A DNA stretch of 44,137 nt from Bacillus sp. ISL-34 (lineage in GTDB: Bacteria; Bacillota; Bacilli; Bacillales; DSM-1321): the NCBI RefSeq assembly GCF_018613325.1, contig NZ_JAGGQJ010000042.1, positions 1 through 44,137 of the forward strand. The letters run 5' to 3'. The position numbers were made by a program, and so were the translations under genes. Positions 25,548 through 34,532 of this stretch are shown in pieces (positions within the stretch are counted from its first letter, which is position 1; each line of letters begins with the position of its first letter). Below the pieces are notes generated by a model. That model was given only the letters and a program-made list of their open reading frames with translations, was not told the origin of the DNA and searched no databases.

Positions 25548-26525
25548 ATGAAATCATTAAGCAACATTTTTAGTGCTTCCGCATTCAGAAAAATTGTGCC
25601 TGTCCTATTTCTTTCATGTGCAACGCTTGTAGGTTGTTCAAACAATAACGTTAATGCTGAATTAACTAAACCCAAAAAACAAGAAACTGCCACTAATCAT
25701 GATTTTGCTAAGCTTGAAGAAAAATTTGATGCTAAACTTGGTGTCTTTGCGTTGGATACTGGTACAAACCAAACAGTAACCTATCATCCAGATGAGCGTT
25801 TTGCTTATGTATCTACTCATAAGGCTCTAGCTGTAGGAGCACTTTTACGACAGAAATCAATAGAAGAACTTAATCAAAGAATTACCTATACACGTGAGGA
25901 TCTTGTTAATTATAATCCGATTACAGAAAAGCATGTTGATACGGGGATGACTCTTAAGGAGCTTTCTGATGCTTCTCTTCGATACAGTGACAATACTGCT
26001 GGAAACCTTATCCTTAAACAACTGGGGGGACCGACTGGATTTAAAAAAGCACTGGAGGAAATTGGAGATAATGTTACCAACCCTGAGCGATTTGAGCCAG
26101 ATTTAAATGAAGTTAATCCTGGTGAAACTCATGATACGAGTACACCAAGAGCACTTGCTACTAGCCTTCAGGCTTTTACATTGGGAGATGCACTTCCAAC
26201 TGAGAAACGTGAACTTTTAATAGATTGGATGAAGAGAAATACTACTGGAGATGCGTTAATTCGTGCTGGAGTGCCGAAAGGATGGGTAGTGGCTGATAAG
26301 ACCGGAGCAGGATCATATGGTACGCGAAATGACATTGCGATCATTTGGCCATCAAAAGGAGACCCTATTGTTCTTGCTGTACTTTCAAGTCGTGATAAAA
26401 AAGATGCTGATTATAACGACGACCTTATTGCTGAGGCAACAGAAGAAGTAATTAAGGCCCTTAAAGTCAAAAATAAAAAGAATATGATTGTAATAAAAAA
26501 GGCTACTTTAAGTGGCCTTTTTTAG
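25548..26525 (+). CDS. bla: class A beta-lactamase, lipoprotein form, with unusual C-terminal extension
   Basis: 325 aa. The signal peptide ends in lipobox LVGC (C30), so the enzyme is probably anchored to the outer face of the membrane. Catalytic set complete: STHK (S89, K92), SDN (147-149), general base E183 in EPDLNEVN and KTG (251-253). Sequence is close to Bacillus cereus penicillinase I, which also has STHK. Relatives end soon after the helix EVIKALKVK; here about 15 extra residues follow and the stop lies at the end of the terminator hairpin (26496-26522), as if the normal stop was lost. Controlled by BlaI/BlaR1 encoded divergently. Confidence 0.95.
   Translation: MKSLSNIFSASAFRKIVPVLFLSCATLVGCSNNNVNAELTKPKKQETATNHDFAKLEEKFDAKLGVFALDTGTNQTVTYHPDERFAYVSTHKALAVGALLRQKSIEELNQRITYTREDLVNYNPITEKHVDTGMTLKELSDASLRYSDNTAGNLILKQLGGPTGFKKALEEIGDNVTNPERFEPDLNEVNPGETHDTSTPRALATSLQAFTLGDALPTEKRELLIDWMKRNTTGDALIRAGVPKGWVVADKTGAGSYGTRNDIAIIWPSKGDPIVLAVLSSRDKKDADYNDDLIAEATEEVIKALKVKNKKNMIVIKKATLSGLF
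26496..26523 (+). terminator. terminator of bla, overlapping the reading frame
   Basis: AAAAAGGCTACT (26496-26507) pairs with AGTGGCCTTTTT (26511-26522) with one G-T pair; the bla stop codon (26523-26525) lies directly after it. Confidence 0.8.
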
Positions 26526-26656
26526 TGGATTAATTCCTATAACGATTGTTATGGTGACCCTTCTTCAACTCCCATGAAAGAAATGCAGCATGGTTGGCTA
26601 AGAGTACAAATGGACTTTATAATGACCAAAACTCTCATATAAGAAAGGTGGATTAT

Positions 26657-26875
26657 TATGTATGTTCCAAAATATTTTAAGGTCACGAATGTTGATGAAA
26701 TTTGGGGGTTTGTTCAAAAAAAACTCTTTTGGCACGATTGTCACAACAGAATAATGGAAACCAATCCCCATTCATTTGCCTTTGGGGTTAAATAAAAACC
26801 ATCAGATGCAAGAATTAGAGAACGGAACGGAGCTGTCATATCGGCATATTCTTCAAATTGTAAAAGTTTGTATTA
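26657..26875 (+). pseudogene. PaiB-like FMN-binding regulator remnant
   Basis: GAAAGGTGG and MYVPKYFKVTNVDEIWGFVQK match the PaiB N-terminus. The next block in shifted frames reads NSFGTIVTT and HLPLGLNKNH, then the sequence breaks up. Only about 70 codons of some 205 remain. An intact homologue lies at 28533-29144. Confidence 0.7.
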
Positions 26876-26879
26876 AAGT

Positions 26880-26962
26880 AATGGGTGCGTTAGTTTATTA
26901 AAGAGCTGAGGTGGTGATTAGCTCTTTTCTTTTTTAGCTTACGACGCAGGTTTAGTGGGAGT
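26880..26962 (+). repeat. triple-hairpin repeat, diverged copy
   Basis: Shows GGGTGCGTTAG, a middle stem GAGCT/AGCTC with TTTTCTTTTTT after it, and GCTTACGACGCAGGTTTAG. Lies after the PaiB-like remnant. Confidence 0.55.
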
Positions 26963-27018
26963 GGAATAAGAACCTGTATTTAAAAGCCATGATTTGCCTA
27001 CAAAAATACAATGTGTTT

Positions 27019-28398
27019 TTATAACCAAGCCTTTTTTAGGAGCTCCACGCCAAGCTTGATTTCCTCGCAAGAAAGATTACTGAAACCAAGTTTGATAATT
27101 GGTTTATCGGTATTATTTTCAATGAAGTAGAGTGAGGTAGGATACACTTTAACTCCATGAAGGGAAGCACGCTCTAATAGCCATTCTTCTGAACGTTTCA
27201 GATGTACTTTGATTAATAAATACAAACCGGACTGCTCACCAATGATGGATATATTTTGATCGAAGTGCTTTTTTAATAATGATACCAAGTGCTGCATTTT
27301 TCGTTTATAAACAAGACGCATACGTTTGATATGGCGATTCCATTCTCCTTCTTCCATGAATTTAGCCATTGTGAGTTGGCTAAGAAGTGAAGTGGTACTC
27401 TCGAAATGAAGAAATTGATTTTTATAATGGTTTAAGAGTGGCTCTGGCAACACCATATAACTTAGACGAATTCCTGGAAGAAAGGACTTTGAGAAATTCC
27501 CTAGATAAATGACTCTTACAGAATCAATGGATGCGAGAGCTGGAAATGGTTGTTGTGTATAGCGGAATTCACTATCATAATCGTCTTCGATAATATACCC
27601 ATGCATTTTGTTAGCCCAATGAATAAGCGTTTGCCGTTGTTGAATGGACATGCTTACCCCATATGGACTGTGATGGGAAGGTGTTACATAGATTAATCGT
27701 GATTTCATTTGTTCCAATTGTGAAAAATCAGCACCAGCCTCATAAACTGGTAAAGTTTCAATCGTAAAACAATGGAATTGAAAAGCTTCCCTAGCGCCAT
27801 CATATCCAGGGTCTTCTACTGTAATGCCTGGAAAATCATCCTTCAGTATATGCCCAAGATTGATAAGCATTTGTTGGGTACTGCTGCCGATAATAATGGC
27901 ATTTTCATCTGTTTTCACCCCACGAGATTGGAGTAAGTATGTGGCAATTTGTTCACGTAGGCACAACTCACCAAAGGGTTCGCCATATTGAAAGCTCTCC
28001 TGTAACGTTAATACTTGGTTGGAAATCCTCCTCCAAACTTTTAGAGGGAAATGTGCTTGATCTACGGCACCTGCCCGGAAATCAATGAGGGAAGGCGTCA
28101 CTGACTCTTTTTGCTTTTTATTATGAGGAAATAACTCTTCTTGGGAAAAAAGTGGCTCCAATTCATTTGCAAAATAACCTTTTCTCCCTTCTCCACGAAT
28201 GTAGCCTTCAGCTACAAGTTGATCATAAGCCATTAATGTCGTATTTCGACTTACTAGAAGGGAATCTGCAAGTTGACGAATGGATGGCAATTGTTCATCA
28301 GCAAGTATGTCACCCCGTTCAATAAATAACTTAAACTGCTCGTAAATTTGTTTGTATTTGGGAGAATCATCCTTAAAGGCAAAGATGGTATTTATCAT
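27019..28398 (-). CDS. MocR/PdxR-type GntR-aminotransferase regulator
   Basis: 459 aa. The N-terminal GntR helix-turn-helix (LPSIRQLADSLLVSRNTTLMAY, about 37-58) is joined to a PLP aminotransferase-like domain with EDDYDSEFRY (281-290) and PLP lysine K304 in NFSKSFLPG. AAAGGAG lies 7 nt before the ATG. Divergent from a PaiB-family gene, which it may regulate. No pdxST genes adjoin, so it need not be the vitamin B6 regulator. Likely ligand: PLP or an amino-compound adduct. Confidence 0.88.
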   Translation of the reverse strand: MINTIFAFKDDSPKYKQIYEQFKLFIERGDILADEQLPSIRQLADSLLVSRNTTLMAYDQLVAEGYIRGEGRKGYFANELEPLFSQEELFPHNKKQKESVTPSLIDFRAGAVDQAHFPLKVWRRISNQVLTLQESFQYGEPFGELCLREQIATYLLQSRGVKTDENAIIIGSSTQQMLINLGHILKDDFPGITVEDPGYDGAREAFQFHCFTIETLPVYEAGADFSQLEQMKSRLIYVTPSHHSPYGVSMSIQQRQTLIHWANKMHGYIIEDDYDSEFRYTQQPFPALASIDSVRVIYLGNFSKSFLPGIRLSYMVLPEPLLNHYKNQFLHFESTTSLLSQLTMAKFMEEGEWNRHIKRMRLVYKRKMQHLVSLLKKHFDQNISIIGEQSGLYLLIKVHLKRSEEWLLERASLHGVKVYPTSLYFIENNTDKPIIKLGFSNLSCEEIKLGVELLKKAWL

Positions 28399-28532
28399 TT
28401 ACGATCTCCTTTGACATGTATACTTATTTATAATTGTACCTTTTTATATGTCAGTTTGTATAATACCATATTTTACAGATGAGGGTTATTGATTATTCAA
28501 GGTAGATTTAATGGCTGGAAAGGAGATTGTTT

Positions 28533-29144
28533 ATGTATATCCCTAAGCAATTTGAAATAAAGGAATTAGCATTAGCCTATGATGTAATACAGGAGAATGG
28601 TTTTGCAACATTGTTTTCCATGTATGAAGGCATTCCGTTTGCTACACATTTACCACTGCTGTTGAATAAAGAGAAAAGTTATTTGTATGGTCATTTTGCT
28701 CGTCCGAACCCTCAGTGGAAAGATATTGAAAATCAAACAGTTTTAGCCGTTTTTCATGGTCCTCACTGTTATATCTCTTCCTCTTGGTATGAGACGAATC
28801 AAGCAGTACCAACATGGAATTATGTGACCGTTCATGTATACGGCGAAGCCGAACTTATTGAGGATGAACAGGAGTTAACGGATTCCTTGCATGACATGGT
28901 ATTGAAATATGAAGCCCCTGATAGTTCATACAAATTGCAAGATTTAGACGCTGACTTTCTCGCTGGGATGAACAAAGGAATTCAAGGCTTCAAAATAAAG
29001 ATCAACAAGATAGAGGGGAAAGCGAAGTTAAGTCAAAACCATTCAATACATCGGCAAGAGCTAGTTATTAATCAGCTGGAACAGATCCAAAATACGGATG
29101 AGCAAAAAATTTCCTTTTTAATGAAGGCAAACCTAAAAAAATAA
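28533..29144 (+). CDS. PaiB-family FMN-binding negative transcriptional regulator
   Basis: 203 aa from ATG 28533 (AAAGGAG upstream; a TTG at 28527 overlaps that spacing). Signature MYIPKQFEI start, [35 protein letters not shown] and a C-terminal [20 protein letters not shown]: the split-barrel FMN-binding fold of B. subtilis PaiB, which lowers sporulation and protease gene expression. Divergent from the MocR gene. A decayed second homologue lies at 26657. Confidence 0.88.
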   Translation: MYIPKQFEIKELALAYDVIQENGFATLFSMYEGIPFATHLPLLLNKEKSYLYGHFARPNPQWKDIENQTVLAVFHGPHCYISSSWYETNQAVPTWNYVTVHVYGEAELIEDEQELTDSLHDMVLKYEAPDSSYKLQDLDADFLAGMNKGIQGFKIKINKIEGKAKLSQNHSIHRQELVINQLEQIQNTDEQKISFLMKANLKK

Positions 29145-29160
29145 CGGTGAATGTTACTGC

Positions 29161-29210
29161 ACTAACGGTTGCGTTAGCTGAAATAACTCAACTGGAACTT
29201 ATTATTCACT
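29161..29210 (+). repeat. partial triple-hairpin repeat (first hairpin)
   Basis: CTAACG-GTTG-CGTTAG (29162-29177) is a perfect hairpin identical in layout to the first stem of the full copies; the rest is degraded. Follows the PaiB-family gene. Confidence 0.5.
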
Positions 29211-29315
29211 TTGTTTTTCCCCGAATTACATGACGGGTTCATGTTACTATCGGTTTTAATCGGAGTATATTTCTTCTTTCTGATCTCATACTAAAGATAA
29301 GAAGGAGGGGTATCC

Positions 29316-29498
29316 ATGGCAAAACGAACAAAGAAAAATGATGCAGACCAAAAGAACAAACAAGGATTTGATTCAAGCAAAACTGATTCAGAATTCTCTC
29401 GTGAATTTGGCAGTGCAAACGCTAATCAAGCACATAAAAATAAAGCAAAAAAAGAAAAAGCATCTAAAAATCAAGGTGAGTGGAAAGGCATGCATTAA
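29316..29498 (+). CDS. 60-aa Lys/Asn/Gln-rich hydrophilic protein, SASP-like
   Basis: Starts MAKRTKKNDADQKNKQGFDS and contains KTDSEFSREFGSANANQAHK. GAAGGAGGGG lies 7 nt before the ATG. The low-complexity, Cys-free, strongly charged sequence with an EFG..NANQ segment recalls gamma-type small acid-soluble spore proteins. Exact family not recognised. Followed by a second small gene at 29611. Confidence 0.65.
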   Translation: MAKRTKKNDADQKNKQGFDSSKTDSEFSREFGSANANQAHKNKAKKEKASKNQGEWKGMH

Positions 29499-29610
29499 TT
29501 AATACTTGCCAGACTCGAACATAATAAGTGATGCCTGCACCGAGTACAAAGGGTGGAGGCTTATCATACTTCATACTGTGTACTGAACTTAATGTAAAGG
29601 AGCATATTAG

Positions 29611-29742
29611 ATGACTCAATCTAAGCGACAACAAGAACGCGAATGGAAAGATCGTAAACAATCGCAGAATCCACATGGTAAGGTCAGATCATTTGAACAA
29701 TTAGATGAAGATATGGACAAAAATGAATCTGAAACTAAGTAA
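29611..29742 (+). CDS. 43-aa charged small protein
   Basis: Reads MTQSKRQQEREWKDRKQSQN... and ends DMDKNESETK. TAAAGGAGC lies 8 nt before the ATG. Highly charged, no hydrophobic core, so probably unstructured; similar in type to minor spore proteins. Its pairing with the 60-aa gene suggests related expression. Confidence 0.6.
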   Translation: MTQSKRQQEREWKDRKQSQNPHGKVRSFEQLDEDMDKNESETK

Positions 29743-29830
29743 TACTGTTTAATAATGAACGGCCATCCCAAAGAGTCAGAGCCCCACATAATAGTGAGGT
29801 CACTCCTTGGGGTACCCTATCTTTGTCGTT

Positions 29831-29878
29831 ACCTAAAAGGTCATAATTATCGCGAATGAAAATTATGACCTTTTAGGT
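29831..29878. terminator. 18-bp perfect inverted repeat, terminator-like
   Basis: ACCTAAAAGGTCATAATT (29831-29848) pairs perfectly with 29861-29878 around a 12-nt loop. An imperfect hairpin (CCCAAAGAGT with ACTCCTTGGGG, 29766-29813) precedes it. It lies about 90 bp past the 43-aa gene. Confidence 0.7.
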
Positions 29879-30053
29879 TTACATATACGCATATAAAGCT
29901 GGTTTTTTTTATGGTAATAGTATCGACAATAATTCGTATGTCTTCCCTGATGTAGATACTGTAAAATTCAAAAGACAATGACTACATAAAAATACGAATT
30001 ATGACAAAGCCTTTAGTAAGGAGTTTTTTGGAAGGGGGGAAAAGATTAGATAT

Positions 30054-30482
30054 ATGATTTCGTTACGTGGAGATGCTCATAAAATTTATCTTCAATTAAA
30101 AAAAGTCTCATACAAAGACCGATCTTTCAAATGTATGAAGAAACTAATGGAAGTGGAAGAGATTCAAAATTTTTACAGTTCGATTGATAGCGGTACGTTA
30201 AAAAAAGTTTATTATTGTATGATAAAAGAGAAAAACGGATCGGGAATCATTCCTATTATAATATCCTCTGGACCTTGGCTTTTTTTTCTGTTTTCAAAAC
30301 AATTGCAAGATTTCCTTTTTAAAGATGGGAGTTTGCTTTGGGTTGTCTTTATATTAATTTATATTTCCATTCTTTCCATAAGTGTATTTCTTCACTTTCA
30401 TGAAAAATCATGGTCTTTTGTTCATATTGAAATCATTCAAGAAATTTTACATGAACGAAAAGGGATAAAGGAAAAGGCCTGA
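30054..30482 (+). CDS. unknown membrane protein
   Basis: 142 aa. Basic N-terminal half, then two hydrophobic segments (about 69-85 and 95-113) and a His/Lys-containing tail. GGAAGGGGGG lies about 14 nt upstream of the ATG, rather far; a slightly later start is possible. Not recognised. The AT-rich stretch before it (29880-30050) has ATTCGTAT/ATACGAAT arms far apart but no gene. Confidence 0.5.
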   Translation: MISLRGDAHKIYLQLKKVSYKDRSFKCMKKLMEVEEIQNFYSSIDSGTLKKVYYCMIKEKNGSGIIPIIISSGPWLFFLFSKQLQDFLFKDGSLLWVVFILIYISILSISVFLHFHEKSWSFVHIEIIQEILHERKGIKEKA

Positions 30483-30665
30483 AGTGAGAACCTATAACAG
30501 AATCCCTCATTGGGGAGTTTTGCGGGAAAAACATATACATTCGCACTGTTTTCAAGTGTATTTTTAGCGCGAAAATATTATAGAAATATGAAACCGAAGC
30601 ACATTTTATGAATAAGGTATTTTTCTGCATATTCATTCTCGGATGTTTTTTTATACAATCGGGCA

Positions 30666-30692
30666 CGATTCTTTAATAAGAATCGCTTTTCT
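30666..30692 (+). terminator. rho-independent terminator
   Basis: CGATTCTT (30666-30673) and AAGAATCG (30678-30685) with TTTT after. Confidence 0.7.
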
Positions 30693-30696
30693 TATT

Positions 30697-30725
30697 GACT
30701 AACGGGGAAGGGTTACTTTAACAAA
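30697..30725 (+). repeat. scrap of the triple-hairpin repeat (third hairpin)
   Basis: GACTAACGGGGAAGGGTTACTT with CAACAA-like end; only the last stem is left. Confidence 0.4.
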
Positions 30726-30776
30726 AAGTAATGTAAAATATAATAAAAAAGCGTGTAGTAGAGGAGTCGGAAAATA

Positions 30777-31120
30777 ATGGAATGTTTTTGTGAACAAAAA
30801 AAACAGATGAGTTAAAAGTTGAAGGTGATGTTGGGGCGGACCCTATATGGTGCAATCAATGTGGTTGTAACTTGGATATAGAAGACATTCCGATTTCAAA
30901 TAAGTTAATAAGAGAATTGATTGAATGGGTAAATATGTATGGAGAATGGATTGATTGGGATGAAGATAAATTGCTTCCTAATGGGATTGAACTTGAAGAA
31001 GAACACAATAAACAAGGATTAAATTTAACAGGAAAAATTAAGAAAGAACTTGAAGGGAAATATAGAATTAAATTTTCACCTTCGACAATGGCAAGAATGT
31101 ATGCAAAAAAAAATCGTTAA
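30777..31120 (+). pseudogene. zinc-ribbon-like small protein, frame broken at a run of eight A's
   Basis: MECFCEQKK is read from ATG 30777; after CAA AAA AAA the frame meets TAA. A -1 shift at the A run continues as TDELKVEGDVGADPIWCNQCGCNLDI... to the stop at 31120, a coherent protein of about 114 aa. Cysteines in CFC and WCNQCGC look like a zinc site. Family resembles small conserved Bacillus proteins of unknown function. The A run is a classical slippery site, so it may be a sequencing/replication slip or a live gene expressed by slippage. Confidence 0.6.
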
Positions 31121-31128
31121 CCCTTATT

Positions 31129-31215
31129 CCACTAACAGGTGCGCTAGCTGAAAATCGGAGCTGTCTTTAAGGCAGCTTTTTCTTTAGGGAACTATCGGGG
31201 CAGTTAGTTGAATAA
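31129..31215 (+). repeat. triple-hairpin repeat, full copy
   Basis: CTAACAGGTGCGCTAG, GGAGCTGTCTTTAAGGCAGC and GAACTATCGGGGCAGTTAGTT in order, with T-rich DNA after the middle stem. Follows the frameshifted zinc-ribbon gene. Confidence 0.75.
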
Positions 31216-31280
31216 GAACTTTTGGATAATTATAGTAAATGTATGTAAGAATTAGTATCCAAAATTAAGGGGGGATTCTT

Positions 31281-31511
31281 ATGATATATGATAATCTAAA
31301 TAAAACAATTACCACTAAAAGGCTAGTACTAAGACTTTTTCAAAAATCTGATGCAGTAGCTGTTACTAAACTTTGTAATAATTATAATATTTATAAAAAT
31401 ACATTGTACCTACCTTATCCATACACTATAGAGGATGCTTTATCATGGATTGAGCATCCTCTTAATAATTTTAATGCTAATAAATCATATGAATTTGCTA
31501 TTCTCTTATAA
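31281..31511 (+). pseudogene. truncated GNAT acetyltransferase (N-terminal part)
   Basis: GGGGGGATTCTT lies before the ATG and 76 codons read as the start of a RimJ/RimL-type GNAT protein (TTKRLVLRLFQKSDA, YPYTIEDALSWIEH). It stops after YEFAILL, before the acetyl-CoA-binding motif, so it cannot be active. The 3' part appears lost at the junction with the minus-strand vat gene. Confidence 0.75.
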
Positions 31512-31618
31512 AAAGTTAATAACTTCTGTGATTTTTCCTCCATTAATACTCCCGTTTGTGGTACAAGAATCTTATTACTTTTTCTGCCGAACACGGATTC
31601 TCGGAAGTTGTAACTTTG

Positions 31619-32272
31619 TCATATTTTTTTAAAAAATTTTCTTAGATTCTCCATATCTCCATTTACTATCACATCAATATGAGCAGAAATGATAGCAATA
31701 TCTAAATCCCACCATTTAATATCCAGCAATTCGTTAATGATTTCTTCTGAGAAGCGGGTTTTAAGTTTCTTTTCGGGATTTCCTCCAACGATGGTGTAAG
31801 GCTCGACATCTTTGGTAATAACGGATTTGGCTGCTACAATTGCACCATCCCCTATTTTTATTCCAGGCATAATGACAGTATCCAATCCTATCCAAACATC
31901 ATTTCCAATTATGGTATCACCTTTAAACGGCAACTGATCTAACGTTGGCGTATATTTCTCCCAACCGTTTCCGAAAATATTGAATGGGTAGGTTGAAAAA
32001 CCATCCATTCTATGATTAGCTCCATTCATAATAAACGTTACACCAGGTGCTATGGCACAAAATTTCCCAATGACAAGTCGATCACCGAAGAATTCGTAGT
32101 GATATAACACTTGATCTTCAAAAGATTCACCATTTCTTGCATCGTAATATGAGTATTCACCCACAATAATGTTTGGTCTAGTAATTGTATTTTTTATAAA
32201 TTGCACGACGGAATTTCCCTTAATCGGATATTTATCTTTAGGATTTGGCCCATGTTGCTTATTTGATTCCAT
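31619..32272 (-). CDS. vat: Vat-family streptogramin A O-acetyltransferase
   Basis: 217 aa, the normal length. A left-handed beta-helix of hexapeptide repeats ([49 protein letters not shown]) is interrupted by the loop holding the catalytic His in NGANHRMDG (H87; His82 in VatD). The N-terminal [11 protein letters not shown] is typical of Vat proteins. Acetylates the hydroxyl of group A streptogramins from acetyl-CoA, preventing ribosome binding. It lies 25 bp downstream of the vgb reading frame, same strand. The wider family also includes CatB-type chloramphenicol acetyltransferases, less likely here. Confidence 0.85.
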   Translation of the reverse strand: MESNKQHGPNPKDKYPIKGNSVVQFIKNTITRPNIIVGEYSYYDARNGESFEDQVLYHYEFFGDRLVIGKFCAIAPGVTFIMNGANHRMDGFSTYPFNIFGNGWEKYTPTLDQLPFKGDTIIGNDVWIGLDTVIMPGIKIGDGAIVAAKSVITKDVEPYTIVGGNPEKKLKTRFSEEIINELLDIKWWDLDIAIISAHIDVIVNGDMENLRKFFKKI

Positions 32273-32297
32273 GGATATCCACTGCCTTTCAGGATTT

Positions 32298-33184
32298 TTA
32301 TAATAAACTTAGCCGACCTATCTTATTGCACTCCTCAGCGAACCAAATGGCACCATCAGGTCCTAATACAATTCCATGTGGCTCCGCATTTTGTGTAGGA
32401 ATTAGATATTCCGTAATTTCACCTTGCATTGTAATTCGACCAATTTGATTACTTCCCCATTCAGTGAACCATAAAGCACGGTCAGGACCCGTAACTATTG
32501 CGTGTGGGCGGGCATTTGCAGTAGGGATGGTATATTCACTTATTGTTCCAGTGGTAGTTATTCTACCGATTTTATTTCCGTTAATTTCCACAAACCAGAG
32601 TGCATCGTCCGGTCCACTTGTAATACCTACAGGACCAGCATGTTTTGTTGGCAAAATGTAATTAGTCACTTCTCCGAGCATCGTAATCCGACCAATTTGA
32701 TTACTCTGATTCTCAGTAAACCAAAGGGCGCCGTCCGGTCCAGCAACAATAAAAGAGGGATAAGAGCCAGGACTCGGTAAATCATACTGAATAATTTTAC
32801 CTGATGGTAAAATTCTCCCTATTCTATTTCCATTCATTTCGGTAAACCAAATGTCTCCATTGTGTCCTTCAGTTATTCCAAAAGGTGCTGAATTTGGACT
32901 CGGGAGAGTATATTCGATGATTTCACCTGTTACTGTCAGTTTACCAATTTTATTCGCCCTATTTTCCGTAAACCATACATCACCCTGAGTTGTGGAGATT
33001 ATAGTAGCACACCTGCATCGGGTGTAGGAACAACGAAATGAGTGACTTCACCGTTAACAGTCATTCGACCAATTTGATTTGCTTTATGTTGTGTAAACCA
33101 TAGCGCACCATCTTTTCCGGCAGTTATTCCATAAGGGCCTGAATCTATGTCAAGAAGTTCGTATTCGTCAATTTTTATCCCCAC
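32298..33184 (-). pseudogene. vgb: virginiamycin B lyase (Vgb) with a single-base frameshift
   Basis: Starts at GTG 33184 behind AAGGAGGA and reads 61 codons to a stop at 32999. One base appears missing near 33008: joining the next frame ([20 protein letters not shown]...) gives a seven-bladed propeller of about 295 aa, the full Vgb length, to 32298. Repeats of the type [10 protein letters not shown].xxNQIGRIT are clear. The catalytic residues known for Staphylococcus Vgb (H228, E268, H270) are kept as ARPHAI and NAEPHGI. The enzyme linearises group B streptogramins. As assembled the first blade is cut off, so it is likely inactive unless the shift is an error. Confidence 0.82.
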
Positions 33185-33276
33185 TATATTCCTCCTTCTT
33201 TTTGTATGAAATTCTTCTAGTAATTCGTTATAAAATAATTAAAATCCTGTGAAAAAGTTTTTGCACAGCTTATTCT

Positions 33277-33305
33277 GACAACTTCAGCAAGGGGTGAAGT
33301 CTGTC
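33277..33305 (-). other. hairpin in the vgb 5' region
   Basis: GACAaCTTCA and TGAAGtcTGTC can form a stem about 95 bp upstream of vgb; antibiotic-inducible resistance genes often have attenuators here, but no U tract or leader ORF is clear. Otherwise 33185-33611 shows no gene. Confidence 0.25.
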
Positions 33306-33611
33306 CAAGGCGAGACTTTAATTCATACATAATTTATGTAGAGTAGCTCCATAATTCATAGATGAAAAGGTTATTGAGATTCTATGTTTCTAACAGGTCA
33401 TATTTGCACCAGAACCCAATTACCTAACAATTTGGGTGAAATGTCCGATATAAAAGTTTTTTTTCACATATTTAATAAAGAACAATATTCAACATTAGAA
33501 AATTATGCTTGTATATGGATACAACATGATATTAGAACATAATGAATCTGTCGTGACCGTACCCTTATTTTGGCGGAAAATACTTTTATATATATCACAG
33601 GAGGGGTTTTC

Positions 33612-34510
33612 ATGGAGAAAGCAATAATTGTGCCTTGGGAAGAAGATGAACTTACTCATGAGTTTTTTGTTCCTGAATATATTGAAAAAATGTCACTAGA
33701 AGTTCTTGAACATTACGGTTTCTCCGTTCAGAACATTCAAGTTGTTACAACAAAACCAGATAAAGGCGGCTCTATATGGAAAATGGAAACAAGTTCAGGG
33801 CCAAAGAGTTTAAAGCTTTTACACAGAAGACCAAAGAAGTATGTTTAGCTTAGGAGCTCAAGAATATTTAGTTAATGTTAAGGAAGCGTGAAAACCAAAG
33901 AGGAAATGATTATGTTGAGGCAGGAGGGAAGTTATGGTTCGTCGCTGAGTGGATCGAATCATTGGCACCTGTAACAAAAGATTTGGAAAGAGCCAAACAC
34001 CTTTGTAATGCTCTCGGCGAATTCCGCCTTTTAAGCAAAGGTTATGTTCCGCCTCAACAAGCTGAAGTTGCATCCAGATTATATAAATGGCCAGCGACTT
34101 ATCAAAAAGTCATTAATAAAATGGATTGGTTTCGAAACATTGCTAATGCATATGAAGAAATGCCTGCAAGCTCCCATTTGCTGAATGTTTTAGAACAATT
34201 CGAAGAACAAGCAAAAAGAAGCTTAGAAAAATTAAATGAATCAAGCTATCTAGAGTTAGCACAACAAGGAAATGAATATTGGGGATTAGTGCACCCGAGA
34301 TTATGGCTGGTCAAATGGGAGCTAAAAAAAGAGAATGGGCTTGTAGTAGAGAATCCAGAAGATCCTGGATGTTTTACAGAGAAGATTACAGAAATTCTAT
34401 CAAACAGATTACTAATGAAAAAAATGGGCGAACGAGGCTTAGAACTTGCCCTTACCTTATATGAATGGGATCGAGTAGGATCTGAAATACTTGAAGTTTG
34501 GAAAAAATAA
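33612..34510 (+). pseudogene. cotS-family spore coat gene fused by deletion to a cotSA-type glycosyltransferase end
   Basis: Starts with a strong site (ACAGGAGGGG) and MEKAIIVPWEEDELTHEFFV. Frameshifts occur near 33840 and 33890; in pieces it reads RRPKKSMFSLGAQEYLVN, DYVEAGGKLWFVAEWIESL, and NEYWGLVH then, in the +1 frame, DYGWSNGQMG, all CotS/CotI (aminoglycoside-phosphotransferase-fold) blocks. Immediately after, the frame ending at 34510 reads KENGLVVENPEDPGCFTEKI and KKMGERGLELAL, which are glycosyltransferase family 4 C-terminal motifs as in CotSA. In B. subtilis these genes are neighbours, so an internal deletion joined them. Confidence 0.75.
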
Positions 34511-34532
34511 CTGTATAACCAATCAAGAGTAT

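Noticed and set aside
32245..32780. Plus-strand frames opposite vat and vgb
   Set aside because: The minus strand encodes clear Vat and Vgb repeats; these frames mirror the propeller repeats.
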